Below are positions 37,598 through 44,663 of a stretch of DNA of 64,000 nt, piece by piece; the stretch's first letter is position 1; the number at the start of each line of letters is the position of its first letter. The notes under the pieces are model-generated. The model ran no database searches, was not told where the DNA came from, and was given only the letters and a program-made list of their open reading frames with translations. The position numbers and the translations under genes were made by a program. The stretch covers positions 1-64,000 of the forward strand of contig NZ_QUOK01000011.1 in NCBI RefSeq assembly GCF_003390325.1, read 5' to 3'. The stretch comes from Rhodohalobacter sp. SW132. Lineage in GTDB: Bacteria > Bacteroidota > Rhodothermia > Balneolales > Balneolaceae.

Positions 37598-37758
37598 TCG
37601 TGAAATCCCGGGTGCAAATTCAGGTTTCCGTTCAACAGAAAATATAGTGACTGAAATCAATTTATTGCAGTATATAAAGAAACCGGTTCTCTCTTAAATA
37701 TGTGAGCTGAACCTGAAATCAACATACCATCTAACCGAATAAAAACAGATCACACATC

Positions 37759-38205
37759 ATGAAAATTGCTGATTTAAATAAAATCGAAGGACGCAGATTT
37801 CCCGCAAAACGCCTGACACGTAATATTGTTGGCGGCCCGTCACCTATCCAGGCCGAGGCTTTCTCCATGGGTATGGTGACACTTGATCCTGAAGGCGGCC
37901 AGGTTCCGTGGCATAATCATGAACAGGAAGAGGTTTATCTTATCCTTGAAGGGGAAGGCGAAATGTGCCTCGGAGAAGAGCGGTTCGCACTCAAAGCCGG
38001 CCAGACAATCTACATCCCGCCAAATGAATTTCATCAGCTGACCAACCGCCAAAAGAAACCACTGAAGATGATCTACTGTTATGGTCCGGCCGGAGATGTA
38101 GCCCACTGGCGCCAGGAGCTTGATGGAACGCTGCCCAAAGAGGGTGTGGATGTTCCTTCCCTCCCCGATGGGGCATGGCCACAGTGTACCGACGCTCCAG
38201 AATGA
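37759..38205 (+). CDS. Cupin domain protein
   Basis: 148 residues, single cupin. Metal motif 1 is seen as VPWHNHEQEEVYLILEGEGE (His, His, Glu) and motif 2 as PPNEFHQLTNRQ (His). Small cupins in sugar clusters act as isomerases, epimerases or sensors; no specific reaction can be assigned. It begins a second plus-strand block with its own probable promoter in 37598-37758. Confidence 0.85.
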   Translation: MKIADLNKIEGRRFPAKRLTRNIVGGPSPIQAEAFSMGMVTLDPEGGQVPWHNHEQEEVYLILEGEGEMCLGEERFALKAGQTIYIPPNEFHQLTNRQKKPLKMIYCYGPAGDVAHWRQELDGTLPKEGVDVPSLPDGAWPQCTDAPE

Positions 38206-38284
38206 GCTTTCTGGTAATTTGAACGGTTTCGTTCCGGTATCCTATCAATCAAAAAAAATTAACGTTTTAAAGGAGTATTTAACC

Positions 38285-39445
38285 ATGAGTGAAAATCTCA
38301 AAACACATAAAATTGGCATCATCATGAACGGTGTGACCGGCCGTATGGGTAAAAATCAGCATTTGATGCGGTCGATCCTTCCTATCATTGAACAGGGTGG
38401 GGTAAAAATCAGCCAGTCGGAAACCATCCTCCCCGATCCCGTTCTGGTTGGACGGAATGCAAAAAAACTGGAAAAGCTGGCTGAAGAATCTGGCATCGAA
38501 AACTGGACAACCGACCTGGATTCGGTTCTGAATGATGACCACTACCAAATCTATTTTGATGCCCAGCGAACCGACCTCCGCGTGGAGAGTGTAAAAAAAG
38601 CTGTTGCGGCAGGAAAACATATTTACTGCGAAAAACCATCGGCCGTAACGACCAAAGATGCTGTTAAACTTTATGAAGTCGCCCACAAGGCAGGTGTAAA
38701 ACACGGTGTGGTGCAGGATAAACTCTGGTTGCCAGGTCTTGTAAAACTGCGTCAGCTTCGCGAACAGGGATTTTTTGGTGAGATTTTGAGCGTTAAAGGC
38801 GATTTCGGATACTGGGTATTCGAAGGAGATACCGTACCGGCACAACGTCCATCCTGGAACTATCGAAAGGAAGATGGCGGTGGGATGATCCTGGATATGT
38901 TCTGCCACTGGCGGTATGTCATCGATAATCTTTTTGGGGATGTAGAGGCGGTCTCCTGCCTGAGCGCCACACACGTGAAAGAACGGTTTGATGAAGATGG
39001 CGAGCCGTATAAAGCCACCGCTGATGATGCAGCCTATGCAATTTTCAAGCTTAAGAACGGCGTCATTGCCCAGTTTAATTCCTCATGGACAACCCGCGTA
39101 CGCCGCGATGATCTGCTGACTGTTCAGGTCGACGGAACCAAAGGTTCTGCTGTTGCCGGTCTCCGTGATGCCTGGATTCAACCCTATGGCGCCACACCCA
39201 AACCGGTATGGAATCCCGATGTTGATCATGATCACGATTTCCGAAAGGACTGGATTAAATTACCTCATCAGCAGGAATTTGATAACGCATTTAAAATTCA
39301 GTGGGAGCTGTTTCTGCGCCATGTGGTTAAAGATGAACCTTTCCGCTGGAACCTGCTGGAAGCTGCTAAAGGGAATCAGCTCGCCGATATCGGGTATGAA
39401 GCTGCGGAAAAACGGCAGTGGATGGACGTGCCTGATTTGGTGTGA
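38285..39445 (+). CDS. Gfo/Idh/MocA family NAD(P)-dependent oxidoreductase
   Basis: 386 residues with an N-terminal Rossmann fold (GVTGRMG loop; EKPSA motif at about 119-123, CEKPS being the family signature) and a C-terminal alpha/beta domain. It oxidises or epimerises a sugar or cyclitol; substrate unknown. A strong Shine-Dalgarno AAGGAG (38269-38274) fixes the ATG at 38285; an upstream in-frame start at 38120 would overlap the cupin gene. Lies between the cupin and the GH88-like gene in the rhamnose/uronate block. Confidence 0.9.
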   Translation: MSENLKTHKIGIIMNGVTGRMGKNQHLMRSILPIIEQGGVKISQSETILPDPVLVGRNAKKLEKLAEESGIENWTTDLDSVLNDDHYQIYFDAQRTDLRVESVKKAVAAGKHIYCEKPSAVTTKDAVKLYEVAHKAGVKHGVVQDKLWLPGLVKLRQLREQGFFGEILSVKGDFGYWVFEGDTVPAQRPSWNYRKEDGGGMILDMFCHWRYVIDNLFGDVEAVSCLSATHVKERFDEDGEPYKATADDAAYAIFKLKNGVIAQFNSSWTTRVRRDDLLTVQVDGTKGSAVAGLRDAWIQPYGATPKPVWNPDVDHDHDFRKDWIKLPHQQEFDNAFKIQWELFLRHVVKDEPFRWNLLEAAKGNQLADIGYEAAEKRQWMDVPDLV

Positions 39446-39452
39446 AGATTTA

Positions 39453-39513
39453 AGCAGGTAGCAGGTAGCAGGTAGCAGGTAGCAGGTAGCAGGTAGCAGG
39501 TAGCAGGTAGCAG
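39453..39513 (+). repeat. Heptanucleotide tandem repeat (AGCAGGT)8.7
   Basis: Eight perfect tandem copies of AGCAGGT (39453-39508) and a partial ninth (AGCAG), followed by AAGGTAG. It starts 8 nt after the Gfo/Idh/MocA stop and ends 64 nt before the GH88-like start. No spacers, so not a CRISPR. Perfect copies suggest recent slippage; copy number may vary between strains and could change the 5' leader of the downstream gene. Confidence 0.95.
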
Positions 39514-39577
39514 AAGGTAGTTATTGAAATATTATAGGGCCTAATTAAAATTAAATTACAGAAGAAATTTTTATAGA

Positions 39578-40960
39578 ATGAAGATCAATCAAAATCTATC
39601 TCCCCAAACCCTCAAGAATGATTTAGATAATGTGTGGGAGCATTCCGCACGTAAAATTCACCTGATCCGAAAAGAGTACGATACGGATAAGGGTTCCCCG
39701 GTTTTTACGGAAGCTGGAAAATATACCACCCGCGGCTGGACCGAGTGGACGCAGGGATTTCAGTTTGGCGGGGAGATTCTTCAGTTTGATGCAACCGGCG
39801 ATACCGGGTTTCTAAAACTCGGCCGCCAGGCTACCCTCGATCTGATGGCGCCTCATATTACCCACATCGGGGTTCATGATCACGGTTTTAATAATGTGAG
39901 CACATATGGCTCCCTACTCAGGCTGCTAAACGAAGGTAAGTTTGAAGCGGGCGACTGGGAAAAGAACTTTTATGAGCTCGCTCTGAAATCAACAGGCGCG
40001 GTTCAGGCTGCACGATGGACAAAGACAGCCGACGGAATTGGGTTTATTCACTCCTTTAACGGACCTCATTCTCTTTTTGTAGATACAGTTCGCACACTCC
40101 GGGCTCTTTCTCTCAGTCATACGCTGGGCCATGCACTCTTTGCAGAACACGATGAAAAAATCTCTCTGCTCGGCAGATTGATTGAACACGCCACTATGAC
40201 GGCACGGTACAGCGTCTATTACGGCGAAGGCCGTGATGCCTATGATCTTTGGGGACGAACCACGCACGAAGCCATTTTTAATGTTACGGACGGCCAGTTC
40301 CGATGCCCCAATTCACAACAGGGCTACTCCCCGTTTTCTACCTGGACACGCGGTTTATCCTGGGCTATGTGCGGATTTCCGGAACAGCTCGAATTTCTGA
40401 ACACAGTTTCGGATGAAGAACTTGAACCCTTTGGAGGAAGGGATGAGGTCGAAACAATGATGCTGAAAGCGGCCAAAGCAACCTGCGACTTCTACATTGA
40501 TAACAGCTCCGCAGATGGCATTCCGTACTGGGACACCGGCGCTCCGAACCTCCATAAGCTCGGTGACTACACCGCTTCAGACGCCGATCCATACAACGAA
40601 CATGAACCTGTGGATTCTTCCGCAGCAGCAATTGGTGCTCAGGGTCTGCTCCGTCTGGGTAGTTACCTGAAGAACGCAGGAAAAACAGAAGAGGGTGACC
40701 GCTACTACCAGGCCGGGCTGACCGTAGCATCAACCCTCTTCAAGGAACCGTATTTAAGTACGGATGATGCTCACCAGGGACTCCTGCTGCACTCCGTATA
40801 CCATCGTCCAAACGGATGGGACTACATTCCCGACGGGCAATCAGTTCCGTGCGGTGAATCGAGCATGTGGGGAGATTATCATATGAGGGAACTGGCGCTA
40901 TGCCTCACCCGAATGGCGAATGATGAACCTTATTACACATTTTTCAACGAGATCGGGTAA
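39578..40960 (+). CDS. Unsaturated glucuronyl hydrolase (GH88/GH105-like)
   Basis: 460 residues, (alpha/alpha)6-barrel. Family landmarks: HDHGFNN (Asp101), FVDTVRTL (Asp169, catalytic pair equivalent to D88/D149 of Bacillus UGL), STWTRGLSWAMCGF, PYWDTGAPN, PVDSSAAAIGAQGLL and SSMWGDYHMREL. These enzymes hydrate the 4,5-unsaturated uronic acid left by polysaccharide lyases and release it from the reducing partner, often rhamnose in ulvan or rhamnogalacturonan. No signal peptide, so cytoplasmic action on imported oligosaccharides is likely. A tandem repeat lies in its leader. Confidence 0.9.
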   Translation: MKINQNLSPQTLKNDLDNVWEHSARKIHLIRKEYDTDKGSPVFTEAGKYTTRGWTEWTQGFQFGGEILQFDATGDTGFLKLGRQATLDLMAPHITHIGVHDHGFNNVSTYGSLLRLLNEGKFEAGDWEKNFYELALKSTGAVQAARWTKTADGIGFIHSFNGPHSLFVDTVRTLRALSLSHTLGHALFAEHDEKISLLGRLIEHATMTARYSVYYGEGRDAYDLWGRTTHEAIFNVTDGQFRCPNSQQGYSPFSTWTRGLSWAMCGFPEQLEFLNTVSDEELEPFGGRDEVETMMLKAAKATCDFYIDNSSADGIPYWDTGAPNLHKLGDYTASDADPYNEHEPVDSSAAAIGAQGLLRLGSYLKNAGKTEEGDRYYQAGLTVASTLFKEPYLSTDDAHQGLLLHSVYHRPNGWDYIPDGQSVPCGESSMWGDYHMRELALCLTRMANDEPYYTFFNEIG

Positions 40961-41015
40961 TTAACCCGGTGTCTTTCGATAACACCAGAATTTTATAAAA
41001 CAAACAGATTGAAAT

Positions 41016-41786
41016 ATGAATCCAGCAGCATTAGTAACCGGTGGCTCACGGGGTATCGGCCTTTCTATTGCGCATCAGCTTTGTGAAAACGGGTATGATG
41101 TAGCCATCAATGGCGTACGGGAAGAATCGCGCGTTACAGAAACTTTGGAAAAACTCCGGTCACACGGAACAGAAGTCATCTACTGCCGCGGAGATATCGG
41201 GGCGGATGAAGACCGGCTTGGGATTGTAAACAAATTAAAATCCGAATTCGGGCGGCTGAATGTATTGGTTAATAACGCCGGTGTGGCTCCAAATGAACGG
41301 CTCGATCCGCTGAATGCAACTACGGAAAGTTTCGACCGCCTTATGCGGATCAACCTGAAAGGCCCCTATTTTCTTACTCAGGCGATTGCCAACTGGATGG
41401 TGGAGCAGAAAGGCGGGGATAAAAATTACAGTGGTGCCATCATTACAATCGGTTCAATATCAGCAACAGTCGTTTCTGAAAACCGGGGAGATTACTGCAT
41501 GTCAAAAGCCGCCCTTGCCATGCACAGCCGGGTCTGGGCTGTTCGGATGGCCGAATATGGCATACCGGCATATGAAGTACGGCCCGGAGTTACACGAACC
41601 GACATGACCTCTGCCGTTACCGATAAATATGACAAACTTATAGCGGATGGACTCACCATCCAGCCCCGCTGGGGCACTCCGGAAGATGTTGGAAAAGCTG
41701 TTTTGGCTCTTGCCAGCGGTGATTTTCCGTATTCCTCAGGAGAAGTTTTCATGGTTGACGGCGGGTTAACGGTACCACGATTATAG
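41016..41786 (+). CDS. Short-chain dehydrogenase/reductase
   Basis: 256 residues, classical SDR: TGGSRGIG (8-15), NNAG (86-89), Ser149, YCMSK (Tyr160, Lys164). C-terminal MVDGG. It resembles 3-ketoacyl-ACP reductases, but in this cluster it may reduce a keto-sugar such as the 4-deoxy-5-hexoseulose uronate released by the adjacent GH88-like enzyme, as SDR-type DEH reductases do in alginate catabolism. That role is inference; lipid metabolism cannot be excluded by sequence alone. Confidence 0.9.
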   Translation: MNPAALVTGGSRGIGLSIAHQLCENGYDVAINGVREESRVTETLEKLRSHGTEVIYCRGDIGADEDRLGIVNKLKSEFGRLNVLVNNAGVAPNERLDPLNATTESFDRLMRINLKGPYFLTQAIANWMVEQKGGDKNYSGAIITIGSISATVVSENRGDYCMSKAALAMHSRVWAVRMAEYGIPAYEVRPGVTRTDMTSAVTDKYDKLIADGLTIQPRWGTPEDVGKAVLALASGDFPYSSGEVFMVDGGLTVPRL

Positions 41787-41837
41787 CACAACATTTTTTT
41801 AACGGCTCGATGCCGGTTACACTACATTTTGGATGGA

Positions 41838-43406
41838 ATGCAAAAAACGGATAAGGAAAAAGGGACAAAAGAGACTCCGGAAGATGGCACAACGGAAGGT
41901 TTTGCGCTGGCAGAATCTGCTAATGGCCCGATAAGTCCACTTAAGTGGATCGGATTTATTGGCGGGTTGTTTGTTTTTGTACTGATGATTCTTGCCAGTC
42001 CGCCCGAAGGATTAAGCCTTGCAGGCTGGCGAACCGCTGCTGTTGCCACACTGATGGCCACCTGGTGGGTAACTGAAGTTATCCCCATATCGGCTACAGC
42101 CATGCTGCCGCTGGTTCTTTTCCCCATACTGGGTGTCGGAGATATCGCAGCCGCTGCAACTCCATATGCTCACCCGATGATTTTTCTCTTCCTGGGCGGA
42201 TTTATCATTGCAATTGCCATGCAGCGCTGGGACCTTCACCGCAGGATTGCGCTCAATATCATCGCGCTTATTGGCTCTAAACCCAGAAGTATTATTGCCG
42301 GATTTATGGTTTCTGCAGCCTTTATGAGTATGTGGGTAAGCAACACCGCATCTACCATGATGATGCTGCCAATTGCCATGTCGGTGATAATGCTCACCCG
42401 CTCGCCAGACCACTCCATTGAAGATCAAAAACAGTATACAAACTTTGGATTAACCCTGATGCTGGCTATCGCTTTTTCAGCCAGCGTAGGCGGGTTGGGA
42501 ACGGTTATCGGAACACCAACAAATGCATTGATGATCGCTTTTGTGGATGATGCTTATGGCATACAAATCAATTTTGCAGAGTGGATGCTTATCGGTCTGC
42601 CGGTTGTAATCCTCGGACTTCCGGTAATTTTTTATACCCTCGCCAACCTGGTCTACCCGGTAAAAATCAAATCACTGCCGGGCGGACGTAAGTTTATACT
42701 AGATGAATTGAAAAGTCTCGGCAAGATTACGCGGCCCGAAGTATTGGTTGCCGTTATCTTTACACTTGTTGGCGTGTTGTGGATGACACGTCCACTCATT
42801 GAAAGAACTATGCCCGAAATCTCGGATGCGGGAATCGCCATTTTTGGTGCACTACTTCTATTTCTGATCCCGGTAGACCTGAAAAATGCTACTTTCCTGA
42901 TGCGATGGAAAGATGCCGAAAAGCTTCCCTGGGGTGTATTGATTCTTTTTGGCGGTGGCCTCTCCCTTGCCGGTGCCATTCAGCGCACCGGACTGGCCGA
43001 ATGGGTTGGAGGATTTTTTGCAATCCTCAGCGGATGGCACGTTATCCTGATTCTGTTTATCGTGGCCATTGTGATTATCACCTTTACCGAGCTGGCAAGT
43101 AATTCAGCAACTGCTGCCGCATTCCTGCCGGTCATCGGTTCGGTTGCAATTAGCGTGGGACAGGACCCGCTTCTTTTTGCCGTCCCCGTGGCATTGGTTG
43201 CAAGCTGTGCATTTATGCTGCCGGTAGCAACCCCGCCAAATGCCATTGTGTACGGCAGCGGTGTGATGACTATTCCGCAAATGGCAAAAGCCGGATTTAC
43301 ATTAAACATCTTTTTTGCCATACTTGTTACATTACTCACATATTTTCTCTTTTCCGTCATGCTGGGAATTGAAATTGGACACATCCCCGCATCCATCACA
43401 CAATGA
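41838..43406 (+). CDS. DASS (SLC13-type) sodium-coupled anion symporter
   Basis: 522 residues from ATG 41838 (an in-frame TTG at 41829 is possible), with about 12 hydrophobic segments. The twin SNT-type motifs VSNTASTMM (first half) and ASNSATAAAFLP (second half), plus TPTNAL and TPPNAI, are the DASS signatures that bind Na+ and the carboxylate. It could import or export a carboxylated sugar, dicarboxylate or sulfate. The position next to a uronyl hydrolase suggests a sugar acid, which is a guess. Acidic and lysine-rich N-terminus. Confidence 0.9.
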   Translation: MQKTDKEKGTKETPEDGTTEGFALAESANGPISPLKWIGFIGGLFVFVLMILASPPEGLSLAGWRTAAVATLMATWWVTEVIPISATAMLPLVLFPILGVGDIAAAATPYAHPMIFLFLGGFIIAIAMQRWDLHRRIALNIIALIGSKPRSIIAGFMVSAAFMSMWVSNTASTMMMLPIAMSVIMLTRSPDHSIEDQKQYTNFGLTLMLAIAFSASVGGLGTVIGTPTNALMIAFVDDAYGIQINFAEWMLIGLPVVILGLPVIFYTLANLVYPVKIKSLPGGRKFILDELKSLGKITRPEVLVAVIFTLVGVLWMTRPLIERTMPEISDAGIAIFGALLLFLIPVDLKNATFLMRWKDAEKLPWGVLILFGGGLSLAGAIQRTGLAEWVGGFFAILSGWHVILILFIVAIVIITFTELASNSATAAAFLPVIGSVAISVGQDPLLFAVPVALVASCAFMLPVATPPNAIVYGSGVMTIPQMAKAGFTLNIFFAILVTLLTYFLFSVMLGIEIGHIPASITQ

Positions 43407-43419
43407 TTCTTAAGTATTT

Positions 43420-44652
43420 ATGATACAGATCAAAAAAACCACACTACTTCTTTTTATATCCGCTGCACTGATTTTCCAGTTATTTCACGCTGATATCAGC
43501 GCGCAATCCTATTCGATAACCGTATCCGCAGGTGAGCTGGATCGCATGGAATCTCCGGTTTCGTTCTACTTTCCCGAAGCGGTGGAACCGGGAGTATATC
43601 GCATTCAGAGTTCCGACGGAGATTCACACACACTTCAGGTGGATGATCAAAACCGGGGATGGTTTCTGCTGAGCGAACTATCAGCAGGAGAATCCAGAAC
43701 CTATCAGTTTTCAGGTGAACAAGCTGATGAGTCCTCCTCGGTTTCCAAAAATATCGACAGCAATACCATCACCTTTCAGGCCGGCGGAAGTGATGTAATC
43801 AGCTATTTCCACGGCATGAATGAACCTCCTGAAGTTTTAGATGAGCGATATCAGCGGGGCGGATATATTCACCCGGTTCTCTCCCCCGGCGGCACCGTTT
43901 TATCAAACCACCTGAACCCAGACGGGCATCCGCATCACTCCGGAATATGGTCGGCGTGGCCACATACGGAATTTGAGGGCCGCACTCCCGATTTCTGGAA
44001 CGTGCACCAAAATAGCGGACGGGTGGATCAGCAGGATTCGCTGGATGTGGCCTGGGATGGACCGGTACATGCCGGTTTCCGTGCAAAACACTACTTTGTG
44101 GATCTTTCCACATCCAACCCGGTCATTGCACTGAATGAAGAGTGGGAAGTTCGGGTCTACCCATCTGCGAGAGGTGAAAATGTGCATATGTTTGATCTAA
44201 GAGTGATTCAAACTGCCAATACGGATCAACCGTTACACCTTCCCGAATATCGCTACGGCGGGGTCGGCTTCAGGGGCCATGTGGACTGGGATGATCCCGA
44301 TAACGCAACGTTTCTCACATCCGACGGCCTTGGACGGGACGGTCATGCCACCCGTGTTCGATGGACGCATATCGGCGGGCATAGTGAAGGCGAGTTGGCC
44401 GGAATATCAATTATGAGTCATCCCGAAAACGTTCGCCATCCCCAGCCGGTACGAATTCATCCGAATGAACCGTTTTTTAATTATGCTCCCGTTCAGATGG
44501 GAGATATGATTATTGAAGCAGGATCTCCCTACACGGCCAAATATCGCTTTATCACCTACGATGGCGAACCCGATACCGACCTGATCGAAGCGGTCTGGAA
44601 TGATTACGCTTATCCGCCCGGCGTTACAGTTACAAAAAATAACGACGAATAA
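43420..44652 (+). CDS. Secreted PmoA / DUF6807 family protein
   Basis: 410 residues with a signal peptide (about 1-29, ending ISAQ). The family signature QRGGYIHPVLSPGGTVLSNHL and GHPHHSGIW is present. Annotated in databases as PmoA-like, although not related in function to methane monooxygenase; it is a periplasmic domain common in marine glycan-use clusters with DUF6797/cytochrome proteins, whose activity is unknown. It precedes the cytochrome protein by 11 nt. Confidence 0.88.
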   Translation: MIQIKKTTLLLFISAALIFQLFHADISAQSYSITVSAGELDRMESPVSFYFPEAVEPGVYRIQSSDGDSHTLQVDDQNRGWFLLSELSAGESRTYQFSGEQADESSSVSKNIDSNTITFQAGGSDVISYFHGMNEPPEVLDERYQRGGYIHPVLSPGGTVLSNHLNPDGHPHHSGIWSAWPHTEFEGRTPDFWNVHQNSGRVDQQDSLDVAWDGPVHAGFRAKHYFVDLSTSNPVIALNEEWEVRVYPSARGENVHMFDLRVIQTANTDQPLHLPEYRYGGVGFRGHVDWDDPDNATFLTSDGLGRDGHATRVRWTHIGGHSEGELAGISIMSHPENVRHPQPVRIHPNEPFFNYAPVQMGDMIIEAGSPYTAKYRFITYDGEPDTDLIEAVWNDYAYPPGVTVTKNNDE

Positions 44653-44663
44653 AAGGCTCTCTG

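Noticed and set aside
38279-38974. 231-codon minus-strand frame opposite the Gfo/Idh/MocA gene
   Set aside because: Antisense shadow; the plus-strand oxidoreductase has all family motifs and a strong Shine-Dalgarno.
39453-39513. AGCAGGT tandem repeat as a CRISPR array
   Set aside because: Unit of 7 nt with no spacers and no cas genes; it is a simple microsatellite.
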